A program made the translations under genes and the position numbers. From assembly GCA_013368445.1 (NCBI GenBank), contig JAACJO010000011.1, positions 744,001-808,000 of the forward strand: a stretch of 64,000 nt of DNA. The letters run 5' to 3'. The DNA comes from Leucocoprinus leucothites. Its lineage: Eukaryota > Basidiomycota > Agaricomycetes > Agaricales > Agaricaceae. This document shows positions 38,049-48,876 of this stretch, in pieces (the stretch's first letter is position 1; each line of letters begins with the position of its first letter). The notes beneath the pieces were generated by a model. The model was given only the letters and a program-made list of their open reading frames with translations. It was not told where the DNA came from and did no database searches.

Positions 38049-41046
38049 ATGATATCAACCAAACGAACTGTTTCTGCTGCAAGGCGTTTACCCAATACGC
38101 TCAGTCGCGTATCCGCAACTGGGAGCGGGCGGAATGCAACCTCGCGCCCAATAACGACATCTACGAGCTCCAATGATGTTGCAAGGCCTGTTAGCATGCT
38201 GTTGAAGAGGTGCACTGACTCCCAAGCTAAAGGTGGCCATAGGGGTCTCCAACGTCGAGGACTTGCTTCGGAAGCTTACAGTGAGTTTCCCAATCGGATA
38301 CATTTCAATCACTTCACTTACTTGTGTTGTATAGGTCTTAGTACCGTAAGGAAACCCCACTTTAACAAGATCCTCATTGCCAATCGGTAAGTTGATGTGC
38401 CCATCAAACGGACGGGAAACGGTTAAATCAGCCAGCATAGTGGAGAGATTGCGTGCCGCGTTATACGAACTGCCCGGAAACTCGGTATCAAGACAGTAGC
38501 AGTGTACAGTGAAGTTGACAAAGATTCACTGCATGTCAAACTTGTGAGTAGTCATTATTTGGCTGAGAGATATATTAATGGCTTGTCCAGGCAGATGAGG
38601 CATACTGCATCGGCCCAGCGCCCTCCGCAGAGAGTTATGTGGGTATATTCGACTATGGAGTTGGATCTGACACTCAATCATTATGTTAGTTGAGGATGGA
38701 TAAAATTATCGAAGTCTGTCACAGGAGTGGTGCCCAGGTACGACACTTGTCCTCTAGTTTATTTGCAAGCACTCATCTATGACTATAGGCCGTTCACCCA
38801 GGGTACGGACTTGGAAACCTTACTTCTAGAATCAAATCTCTCAAACTTCGTCTAGCTATGGTTTTCTAAGCGAGAATGCCAAATTTGCAGAGCGACTTGC
38901 GGAGGAAGGTATCGTCTTTATCGGTCCTCCTGCAAATGCAATTGTTAGCATGGGCTCCAAGAGTGAATCCAAGAACATCATGTCCAGTACGTCCTGTGTC
39001 ACCCCAAGATATTCTATGCTTATGCTTTACAGGTGCTGGTGTTCCATGTGTCCCCGGGTATCATGGTGACAATCAGGATCCTTCATTCCTTTATGAGAAG
39101 GCTCGTGAAATTGGTATGTCAATCTCTGTTTCACACTCAGCAACATCTAAGGTACCCCCGAGGATTCCCTGTTTTGATTAAGGCTATCCATGGTGGTGGT
39201 GGAAAGGGCATGCGGACTGTGACGACCCCGACCCAAGAAGCTTTTAATGAAGCACTTTCGTCTGCGAAACGAGAATCACTCAAAGCATTTGGAAATGATA
39301 CCGTTCTTGTCGAGAAGTTCATCGAACGTCCAAGACACGTCGAAGTGCAGGTGTTCGCAGATACCATGGGAGGCACCGTTAGTCTATGGGAACGAGACTG
39401 CTCCGTGCAGAGGCGAAACCAGAAGATCATTGAAGAGGTACGATCTGCCTAGATTATCGATTCTCGACTAACCAAACTCCCAGGCGCCAGCTCCCGGTCT
39501 TACTCCCGAGCTACGTGCAGACCTAAGCGCGAAGGCTGTTGCTGCAGCTCAAGCAGTCCATTACGTAGGCGCTGGTACGGTCGAATTCATATTCGACAAT
39601 GATACCCAGAAGTTTTACTTCATGGAAATGTATGATTTCCTCGCTACGTTTCGGTCTTTTGAATGAGCTCACAACTTTACAACAGGAATACCCGTCTACA
39701 AGTCGAGCATCCAGTAACAGAGATGGTGACAGGACTAGACCTTGTTGAATGGCAATTAGAAGTAGCCGCAGGAAACCCACTGAGGCTATCCCAAGCCGAG
39801 ATTCCCCTCGTAGGCCATGCTTTTGAAGCTCGTATATACGCCGAGAATCCACGTAACAATTTCCTTCCGGACTCTGGCTCACTTTTATATTTGTCCACAC
39901 CAGAACCAACGACAACATTTGCCACACCGTTTCCACCTGTCCAAACTACTGCATCCTCGCCATCACAAGCTGGCCTCTCTCCCTCCGGACATGACACTGA
40001 CATCACTCCTTCCCTGAGAATAGAGCAAGGATTCACGCAAGGTGCCCAGATCGGTGTCTTCTACGACCCAATGATTGCGAAGGTTGTTGTGCATGGAAGG
40101 GATAGAACAGAGGCATTGAGGATACTTAGGAGGGCACTGGATGACTACCATGTCGTTGGCGTCTCTACCAATGTAGAGTTTTTGAGGACGTTAGCTGCGC
40201 ATGAAGCATTTATCACGGAGGAGGTTGAAACTGGGTTCATCAATGTGAGTTTCTCGGTGACTTGGTGAAGGTGCCCGGGCTTACTTTCAACAGAAACATT
40301 ATAATGAACTGTTCCCGTCCGTTGAGGATCCCAAGCCAGATCTGTTAGCTCAAGCTGCTCTCTATGTCACTCTCCGTGATCAATCAATACCTTCAAGCCC
40401 CATCAGCTCACCCTGGCAAACTCTTTCCTCACGCCGTTTTGGTGGAGATGTGCACGAACGTCTGGTCGCATTCCAGACCGAAACTTCAGCGGAATCAATA
40501 ACTGCTTCTGTTTCCCCAACACCTTCTAGAACCGGATGTTACGACGTTACAATAATAATGACGGATGGAAGCACAACGAGTTATAAATCCGTTCCAGCTC
40601 AGCTGAATTCGTCAACAAGTATCAGCACCACGATTGATTCTGTTCTTGCGAAGACGACCATTGTTTCGCAAAAGCCACCACCGAGTGTCCCTGCATCACG
40701 CTCCCCTAACACAAATGAACGACTACATATCTTCTCCAATGGCACGAAGACCACACTCGTCTTACCTTCGCCGAACTGGCTAGTGTCGTTAGGTAGTGAT
40801 GTCCTCAACGCTGCTGCTAAAGGGGGTTTAAAGGCGCCAATGCCCAGTTTGGTTGTGGAGGTGAAAGTTAAGGTTGGAGATGTGGTGGAGAAGGGTCAGG
40901 CAGTGGTTGTGCTCGAGAGTATGAAGACAGAGACGGTATTGAGAGCCAGTGGGAAGGGTGTGGTCAGAGCTATTGGGTGTAAAAATGGAGAGATGGTTGA
41001 AGAGGGTAGAGAATTAGTTGACATTGAAGCTGAGGAGTCGATGTAG
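38049..41046 (+). CDS. MCCA: 3-methylcrotonyl-CoA carboxylase alpha subunit (biotin-containing)
   Basis: Mitochondrial biotin-dependent enzyme of leucine breakdown, carboxylating 3-methylcrotonyl-CoA together with a beta subunit not present here. The first 75 residues are Arg/Ser/Thr-rich without acidic residues, fitting a mitochondrial presequence. Biotin carboxylase blocks follow in order: [50 protein letters not shown], the ATP-grasp loop [13 protein letters not shown] (about 39185), [36 protein letters not shown] and [14 protein letters not shown]. The biotinyl domain at the C-terminus carries the acceptor lysine in LESMKTE (about 40920) in place of the animal AMKM. About nine introns. 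ACC and pyruvate carboxylase are excluded by length and lack of further domains; propionyl-CoA carboxylase is less likely from the ESMKTE motif. Confidence 0.93.
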
Positions 41047-41138
41047 GGTAGACCACACCCATAATTGCTTTCTTTGCATTTAGAGGGAATAGCGAGCAGT
41101 TTTTAGTTCCGGTCGGTCTATTCTTATTTTGACATGAG

Positions 41139-42241
41139 CTATCCAACCATACTACGCTTCCGTCCCCGAAGCCTAACTAGAAGCGACATCAGGACGTGGC
41201 ACACTGGTGGACATAGGAATTACTCACCATCATCTAACCGTCTTTTGATTGCATTCCATTCCTTGCCCATTTTTGCTTGGTATGCGTCCAAGACGGACTG
41301 GAACATAGGTTCAGAGTCCGGGTGAGTGGAATTGAATGCTCGCTCCAAAACGTAAAGATCAACTGCCTTGTCCTCGACGAGAGCAGACTGGTAAGACAGA
41401 CCAAAGTCAATCAACACCTGTCGACGCGATGAATGAGCCACCAAGGCGCAATATAAGAGGAAGCAGGACAGACGAGGTCGGGTTGACTATTCGTCGTGGG
41501 GCGCAGCATCATATTAGACGTGGTTAGGTCACCGTGAATGATATCCACGAGATGCATTTTGGCGATCTCTGTGCCGATGAGGGTCATCATCCGATCTATA
41601 AGAGTAAAAGAGGGCTGTAGAACGCGAAATATTAATCGATACTTACCTACAGAGACACCAAAATCTTTAAGAGGGTCTATCTCTTCTTCCGTGACATCCT
41701 GTGCTTCATCCAGTACCTCGTTCTCTTCCTCTGCACCTCCAGGCAATAGTCTCCTCACGCTCTTCCCTTCGATCCATTCGATCCCCAAAACACCCTCTGC
41801 TGCGTCCACCATCCTCACTCCAGGAACATTTACACCAGCCCTATGGATCAGGGTGATAAATACACACAGCGATACGAACGAAATACACACAGCGATACGA
41901 ACGAAATACACACACCTCAAGCACCGAATTAGAGCCCTCGCTTCACCAGCAACTCTCGTCTTGGTTAAGGTCATATCCAAAGTTTTATGCCGATAGCCCT
42001 TTGAGAACCGGTACTTAATCAGAACTGCACTCTGGTCCTGATGATTAGTGTCCTCATTAGTTGCCAAGCTAGGAGGAGGTAAAGCCAATGAGGCTTTGTA
42101 GACTTTCTATCTGATCAAAAGTTCGCTTTAATTATCGGCCGAAATTCAGCAAGGATTTTGAGAAGGACTTGCAGCTTCTGCGCCTTGTGAGATCAGCGTA
42201 GATTTTTCCAATAGTGCACTCGTCGGCCCTTGTGAAACCAT
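41139..42241 (-). CDS. BUD32: BUD32/PRPK kinase of the KEOPS (EKC) complex
   Basis: Small atypical kinase/ATPase needed for threonylcarbamoyladenosine (t6A) modification of tRNA. From ATG 42241: STLISQGAEA then, after an intron at 42107-42172 with a GC donor, KVYKASLALPPP. Then LIKYRFSKGYRHKTLD supplies the N-lobe lysine region, followed by RVAGEARALIRCLR, AGVNVPGVRMVD and LGIEWIEGKSVR. The catalytic loop is HGDLTTSNMM (about 41540) and the metal-binding motif LIDFGLSY. The last exon encodes VRLRGRKRSMVG, the conserved basic tail of Bud32, with the stop at 41139. The intron at about 41843-41916 contains a short tandem repeat. The family assignment is secure. Confidence 0.93.
41861..41916. repeat. 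23-bp minisatellite inside a BUD32 intron
   Basis: Two complete copies of a 23-bp unit (TACACACAGCGATACGAACG plus AAA) occupy 41861-41883 and 41884-41906, followed by a partial third copy. On the coding (minus) strand each copy carries a GTGTGTATTT sequence like that at the real 5' splice site. Confidence 0.85.
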
Positions 42242-42360
42242 GGGATGGGTGAGTGGAAGGTGGAAGAGATATTTGTTGGTATATGTTTGTGGCCGAGAGT
42301 CAGATCCCCTTCAGGGTCATCTGGAAGACGTCGTTATTACCTCAACCCATCTGTGATACC

Positions 42361-42991
42361 ATGTCTGATAAATGTTCGCTTTTCTTTCGATTCTTCGGCC
42401 ATAGTACTGATAGCTTTTCAGCACAATATGCAGCAGCGGCTAAAGTCCCTCTCATTAAGTCTCCGAGTCTGAGAGTACCCAAACCTGTACGGGACTAGTA
42501 TACCGGCGGAGGACTTGCTCCTGACAGCTTTGCTTCAAGGTTGAACTACCACAAGATATACACCCACTACCAGAATCGGTTACACCTTACGTGCGTACCT
42601 TATAGGGTCTCACATGCCTTTACAACAGGCCTTACCGATCACCTACTTGATCCCTCAGTTTGTCTACCCATTCACCCTCGAACCGCATATCATCACCCTC
42701 GAATCCTCAAGGCGATCAACAATAGCAGCTCATGCGGCGCGGAGAGAAGCATACATACGTTCAAGAGTTGAAGAAATAGAACGACGTAGACGGGATGCCC
42801 TCCATAAGATCGCTCCTGGGCTGGGAACCATGCTCGTCCCCACACGCGCATCATCTGGACAAGAGAATGCTGGTGTAGCAACAAGCCCTGATCAGCATGC
42901 AGGGAAGGGGAAGGAGCATGATGTTATGGACGACTTGGTTAACCAATTGGCGGCACTCGAGTCAAATACTGCAGGCGGTAGCTCATCATAA
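42361..42991 (+). CDS. Small protein of unknown function
   Basis: Not recognised. A consistent three-exon model runs from ATG 42361 (MSDKCSLFFRFFGHSTDSF) through KSPSLRVPKP, a spliced exon LCFKVELPQDIHPLPESVTP and a final exon ALPITYLIPQFVYPFTLEP. Inferred introns are about 42489-42531 and 42592-42629, both keeping frame. The product is about 180 residues. The centre is a strongly basic and amphipathic helix (AHAARREAYIRSRVEEIERR) and the C-terminus is acidic. There is no signal peptide or membrane helix of clear strength. It is divergent from BUD32 with about 120 bp between the starts. The 5' exon is less certain than the last one. Confidence 0.6.
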
Positions 42992-43273
42992 TCCGGGTTT
43001 CGGCAGTCATGGTACTGGCTGGGCGGAGGATCGCAATTTATACACTGTCCAGTGGACGAATCCTGGGGAGGGATTGACAGGTTTATGGTCTTCTGAAGGG
43101 ACATTTCAAGCTTCATAAGCTTAAACTCAACCGAAACCAAAGCTGAAATCTGAAAGATGGTGGTTGTAAGACCTATTTGATACAAAAGAATAACTATGTA
43201 TATATAAATGCCAGTGTATGATTAGAGATTGACAAGATATATTAATCCAACTCATGCTATATGATGTCTGCAG

Positions 43274-44860
43274 TTATGCCGACACGGTTGGTGTTGGCGT
43301 AACAGGGTCTGCTTTTGGTGGAAGTGGATCGATCGACTGGAACTCCTTCGGCAGGAATGGTGCACCAGAGCTTGGTGGTTCAGGATTCTGAGTATTTTGA
43401 GGTGTGGCATAAGCCTCATCTTCCTTTGAAGAGGCGACTGAAGGGATGACAGATGCCACAACCCCATTCCCATTAGCAGTCACGGATTTCGACAGAGTAT
43501 CGTTCACGGTGGCTGTAGAGTCGGCTGAGATATACATCCTTCTCAGTCGTGGCGGATTCTTCTCAATAGCCTCTATGATCTCCTTCATCTCGTCTTCACC
43601 CGTCCAGTCACCCACGAATTCTTTGACAGCGTCGAACCCCTTGGCTTTTGAAAGCATCTGCCTGAGATTTGTGGCTTCACTTTTTTTGACAGTGACGCGT
43701 TCGCCTTTGAACTGGGCAATACAAAACTTCGTGAGGCCCCAGTTATGGTCAAAATATTTGGACTGTGATGGAATATGATTGAGCACTGTTATATTAGTGG
43801 GAGTAAAATACCGGTTTACCAGTCTCAAGTAGGAAGGAACCAAGGTCTTATCAAGGTCCACGAGCGGTGTGTCAGAGAAGCATGTCGGATTTGCTTCCGC
43901 TGCACGAGCAATCATGACGGAGTGCGCACCTGGACATCATGTAAGGATATATCCAAGAAATGCACTCGATGAATTGACTTACCAGTGGCACCACGAACCC
44001 TCTTCGCGTCCTCCCAACCAAGACAATCGCCATTCTCTACGACCGCAATTCCCTTCCCGAGTCCCTCCACAAAATTCACAATTTCTCGAAGTCTCTCAAT
44101 CATCGCCCTATCTCTATCCCTCATATTCCTCGTACGGCAATGGACCGTCAGCGCACTGATACCGGTCCCACAGATCCTTTCTACCAGCTTCAAGGTATCT
44201 TCCTGCGAGGGAAGCAAGCGGATTTTGGCTGAAACACTGATTTCCGGTGGCATCGCTTTTCTGAGAGCGACGAGAATAGAGCACAGGACGTCCGGATTTG
44301 TGAGAAGTGCAGCACCCATGCCTGCATGTGTGGAGAATGGCTTCGGGCAACCACAGTTGAGGTCAATGCCAGAGACATCATGCATTACGACCTTGGCAGC
44401 TTGGACTGCAAGGTCGGGGTCAGCCGATCCAATTTGATAGATGAGGTAGGGTTTTTCTAGAGGATGGGTTGTGAAGATAGCGCGAGAGACACCATTATAA
44501 GATATCACCCCTGTAACGGCTGGTTGAATAAAATTGGGGAATGAGCAAAAAAAGAGTAAACGGAACAGATCAGAGAACGTACGATCAACTTCGCGTTTTG
44601 CGTGAAGCATGGCTTTGTCAACGATTTCCGGTCCCCAAACCATAGTCGCGCCATGTTTGAGCGCAAAGAGCCTAGTGGGTACTGTAAACTCATCAGTGAT
44701 GAAAAACCTGTGGGGGTAATGATTTGTACTCACAAGCACCAGACCGGACCATCGGGGCAAGAAATACGCCATTCTTGTAGTCCTCTGAGGTCAGATGACC
44801 CAGTTTTTGCTTCTTCAGTGGACGTGGAGATAGCTCGGGAGAGTGGGAGCGACGAGTCAT
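43274..44860 (-). CDS. DUS2: tRNA-dihydrouridine(20) synthase DUS2
   Basis: Flavin enzyme reducing uridine 20 in the tRNA D-loop. From ATG 44860: MTRRSHSPELSP and LKKQKLGHLTSEDYKNGVF, then the FMN-site signature LAPMVRSGA joined across an intron to TRLFALKHGATMVWGPEIVD. It continues with PYLIYQIGSADPDLAVQAA, the catalytic-cysteine block GIDLNCGCPKPFSTHAGMGA, VSAKIRLLPSQEDTL, LTVHCRTRNMRDRDRA and the FMN-phosphate loop ENGDCLGWEDA. The C-terminal part (YFDHNWGLTKFCIAQF) fits the Dus2 helical domain, and a Pro/Ser-rich tail ends at 43274. An in-frame upstream ATG at 44917 would add MSSTSLRKFYLSLRSALSK, which looks like a mitochondrial presequence. The 5' end of this gene is duplicated at 50775-51000. 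Confidence 0.93.
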
Positions 44861-45214
44861 TTTGGACAGTGCAGAACGAAGGGAGAGGTAGAATTTGCGG
44901 AGAGATGTTGACGACATTGCTAATTGGCTGGCTACCTTCCAAGTTTGTAAGGTCACAAATGACTCATGCTTGTCATCGCCCTTAGGTGCAAATGAAGGTG
45001 TAAACAACACTGATCTCTTACCAAACTTTTGGCTCGTGCTACCACCTAAATTCTTCTTCAAACCCCTTCCTAGTCTTCCCCTGTTTGATTCTCCGATAGA
45101 TGATAAGACAAAGACCAATGACTGAGTAGGCCCGCTGGGCCAATACCCGGACCCCGCTTCACAACTTCCGCGCATGAGTCCATTTATAGAGCGTCCGAAC
45201 TACCAGACTGTCCT

Positions 45215-45440
45215 CGCGTTGCCTCATTTCCTTTAAAGCTACATGAGCCGTATCTCAGGTCTCAAAGGTGTCTTGGTTCACCCAGAAGATTTCCGCCACT
45301 TCCAGCATGTTGAATCCAGTGTCTCATAATCCAGCATCCGGATACTGTCATGTTAACGGCAAGGAAAGCGGCTATCAAGACTGTTATTCTGAGTATGAGT
45401 AACTGTATTTACACGCCCACGTTCACTGCTTAATAGAAAG
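45215..45440 (+). pseudogene. Short relic of an F-box(+)-type gene, copy A
   Basis: The segment around 45260-45340 reads KGVLVHPEDFRHFQH, matching the F-box(+) exon at 47975-48030 (KGVIVHPEDFHTHLRHF), and then hits stops. The same relic in copy B (51085-52440) is more than 1 kb long; here most of it is deleted, the flank resuming at a CTGTCATGTTAACGGC segment that matches 52416 onward. Confidence 0.65.
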
Positions 45441-45486
45441 GATGAATTAACCCTGAAATTTGGGAACAAGAAAACAATCACAGAAG

Positions 45487-46810
45487 TCAATCGAGAAGGT
45501 CGGAAGTACTAATTTCGGGCCCATAGTCCTGACCTTCAATAATTGGTGAAAATCCGAGAAAATGCAATGCGGGAAAAGCCATGTCAATGGAACACTTCTG
45601 TGGTAAAAGGGACAAAGTAGTGGAGGGCCTGAAGACCTGTATTTGAACCTCAATGTGATTAAGCCTGTTTAAACTGGATGCCCGACGACCAAGCGCGCGA
45701 TCAACATTCTGAATGAAAGGCGTAAGGCTATCAGCAAACGATTGCACGGGCTCATTTGACTTGACAAAGACCCGATGAACAAGCTTGAAGTGTTCTAAAC
45801 ACCGCAGTGTCGGTAGATTCTGGACAAACTCGCCAATCTCTACGTCAGGTAGCCGAAGTGAACTTCGGTGCCGAGAGGAAGCCATCGACAAAGTTAGGTC
45901 AATGGTCAGCCGCTTCAGGCGCTCGAGAGGTCTAAGGTAGCTCGAGGATATGTTGAGTTTAGTGTCCGGGCCTGTGTGGGACGTTAGACGCTAGCTCAAC
46001 ATCTAAACAAGGGAGCTTACCGAGCCTGAGATATAGACTGAGTTCTTCAAGTGGCGCACCTGTCACTTTAAGTAGCCTCCCAATTGTTAGAGGTACGGCC
46101 TCATCCGCATATCCAGCATCAGAAATATGTATTGAACGAAGCTTCGAAAACCGGCAGTCCTTTGGCATTGTCCCCAACCATTTCCCTAGGCAGTCGATAT
46201 TGTAGACACCAGCAACGTGAATCGATTCCATCTGCATATTTGAAGACTGCTGTCCCGGTACATATCGATGGACGTAGTCGATAAATTTGTTGCCGTTCAT
46301 CATAGCTTCCAAGCGCTTGAAGTTGGGACATGCCGCTAGGAGGGGAAGAGGCACATAACGTGTTTGTTCCAGTATAATGACTTGGACAGATGGGCGACAC
46401 AGGGCTTGGGTAAATTCTTCAAAATGGGAACGAGACTCTGCAGTTTGGGTGAAGCGCAGATACGAGAAGTCGCATCGGGTGAACTTGACCGTTTCCAGTC
46501 TGGTCAGGCATTTGAGCAAATGATGAAAGGCAGGATCCATGGAAGACCCAGAATTGTTTCTGCCAGTGATTTCCACACGCTTAACCAGATACCCTAGGGT
46601 AAACTCCTTGGGAAATTGTAAAATCGTGCTCCCGCTCTCGGAGTCCAGGATGATGCACCGAAACATCCGAGGCAACGCTGCGTTTCTCCATGACCGGAGG
46701 ACCTTGGAGAAGTTGAGCAGGGTCTCTCTGTCATCACCAATGAAATCGAGGAACAGCTCAATGAGGTCAGCAGAGAGCTTTTGGGCGGGGGCAGGAAGAG
46801 AGCTTGACAT
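45487..46810 (-). CDS. F-box/LRR-like protein, copy A (minus type)
   Basis: Basidiomycete-type F-box-like protein, presumably a substrate receptor of an SCF ubiquitin ligase. The N-terminus LSADLIELFLDFIGDDRETL followed by FSKVLRSWRNAALPRMF has the spacing of an F-box, and the rest is made of leucine-rich helical segments (LLKCLTRLETVKFTRC, FKRLEAM, LEELSLYLRLG) ending in a short exon with LPTLRCLEHFKLVH. One intron, about 45966-46020. Start is ATG 46810. Its copy-B partner lies at 52543-53881. The substrate is unknown. Such genes are present in large, fast-changing families in mushrooms. Confidence 0.75.
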
Positions 46811-47146
46811 GGGAAAGCGGGAGAGGACGGTTGGTTAGTGCCGAAACCAGTGGTGAGTGGGAGGTTAAATACCAGACAGACGCTGAAAAAATCGGACCCC
46901 AAAGTACAAAAGCAAGCGCCCAACTAACGCGTCAGGCTTTACGTATTCAGTACACATATGATAAAAGCGGCTCGCTAGATGTTTTCTGGCCTCTAGAGTC
47001 CGAACTGCTGTCTTACCAACACAGGGATCCGAATTTTGTATCACAATGGCCGTATCGATCAAATAGATTATCATGTTTAATCTCTTTCACCACTCTTTCA
47101 CCACCAGCCAGCTCCATGCTAGCTCGTCTCTTTCTCAGACGCCTAA
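46811..47146. promoter_or_regulatory. Divergent promoter between F-box genes, copy A
   Basis: A 336 bp interval between the start codons of F-box(-) and F-box(+). The corresponding region of copy B (53882-54191) is 310 bp and clearly diverged, with several indels. No motif was identified. Confidence 0.4.
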
Positions 47147-48744
47147 ATGTTGACCCTTGATGAATTACCTCATGACGTCCTCGTGAAAGTCATTCAGGAA
47201 GTGAGCGCCTGTGTCAATAGTCAAACTAATCTCACCTGCATCTCCTTAGCTCAGTGCCGATCGGAAGGTACTGCGCGATGTACGCTTGGTTTCAAGAAGG
47301 CTTAGTGAACTTGCCACCCCACTGATGTTCTCCAAAATCCTACATTGTCCTACATATCACAACCGGGAGAAGGGCCTTGCAATTCTGTCGGATGTAGCAG
47401 AGCGAAAGACAACGGTTTTTGCGTTAACTAAGCACCTATCCGTGAGTATGGGTGTTTTATTGGATCAGTCGGAGGAAAATTATACAGAGGTGTGGTTTGA
47501 TCTTTGGCGAGCTATACTCCCGACTATGACAAATCTACGCTCTCTACAGTGAGTCTTAACTGTAAATGGTCACGTTGGGGTTGATTGGTATATCGAATAT
47601 TTGTAGCTGGGATTACGCACCATTAGATTCCTGCCCGGTCGAATGGGTGAACTCCTTCATCGAGTGTTTAGGAAAGCGGAACACTCTCACGGAATTGACG
47701 ATCCATGTTGCTCTTGAACGTCCACCATCTGAACTCTCCTTCCAACCGCTTGCTGGTCTTCACCTGCTTACTGTGCGGTGGATGATACTACAAGGACCAA
47801 GGGCTGAGTTTATTTCTCAGCTTGCAGGACTGCTGTGTCGATGCCCGGACCTCGAAAGCTTGGAGTTTCTCGTCGAGCAAGTCATCTATAAAGCGCTCGA
47901 CCCGCCTGTCATCCTTAGGCAGCTGCTTCCGAGCAAGATCACCGTGGCACCTTTAAAACTACGTCGGCTGCACCTCAAAGGCGTCATTGTCCACCCAGAG
48001 GATTTCCACACCCACCTGCGCCACTTCCGTCGCCTCGAGGAGCTCACATCATATCTAGAGCCTCGTATTTCGGTGCCTCAATACTCAGGAGAAATCTGTG
48101 CAATGTTGCACATTGCGGGCATTCAGCTCAAACGTTTCCTCGTGGAGTCCGTATCTCATCCCCATATCCCTCGCTATTTGGCCTCTTACAGTGGCCTGGA
48201 GGAGCTTACCATGCGATCTCTGGACCGCAGAGACGACACTGTCGTGACCATTGAGGACTTCATTTCTGCTGTGCACAAGCATTGCCTGTCGCTGAAATTA
48301 TTGGACCTCGATGTGAATAGGATGTCGATGTGGCCGCAGGCGATCGTATCACACCTACGCTTAGACGCAGAACAATATATAGCACTACGGAAGCTTCGGA
48401 TTCGGGTATGCATCACCCTGGACGATGTCCGTGAGGTGAAGGCCGGCCATTTTGTGAGCCATTCTCTACCGATTGAACGACCGTCACGATCACTGATTCT
48501 CCGAGAATTCTAGCAGGACTTGCTTGAGGCGGCAGCCCGATTACGGGCCCTCCGCCTCCTCGAGTGCCCCTTTGTGTTGTACAAGACGGGGAGCTATATC
48601 ACCAACCGGAACGACAGAGACGATCTCATTGAACCTTACCAAGGGAGTCGTTCGTCGCAGATATACTCGTTTATGGACCGAATCGTCGAGCGTTTCAAGC
48701 GGGCTCACAAACCAGTTTTTGACATTGTCCTGTCTTTTAAATAA
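47147..48744 (+). CDS. F-box-like protein, copy A (plus type)
   Basis: Starts MLTLDELPHDVLVKVIQE, an intron, then LSADRKVLRDVRLVSRRLSE, the normal F-box pattern of a Leu-Pro start and a late RLVSRRL. An LRR-like region follows: RNTLTELTIHVALERP, CPDLESLEFLVEQV, LRRLHLKGVIVHPEDF, YSGLEELTMRSLD and LKLLDLDVNRMSMWP. The last intron (about 48457-48520) joins GHF to QDLLEAAARLRALRLLEC, and the protein ends FDIVLSFK. From about 47640 to the end it is almost identical to copy B (54192-55790); the first two exons are not. It is convergent with the kinase-like gene, with 132 bp between the stops. Confidence 0.75.
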
Positions 48745-48876
48745 AGCTGTGGCACACCGTCTCATGAAATCGATTCGCGGCTCAGAAGGCCGTTATTACC
48801 ATCACATTGTGGTCAGGCTCTGCAGAGAAGATGCATGTATTTTTGAATTTATCTGTTATAGTTATCACGTCAGTAC

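Noticed and set aside
36499..41046. Secondary-metabolite cluster around the MDR oxidoreductase
   Set aside because: Neighbours are MCCA, SEC8, BUD32 and DUS2; no polyketide or peptide synthase, transporter or P450 occurs in the window.
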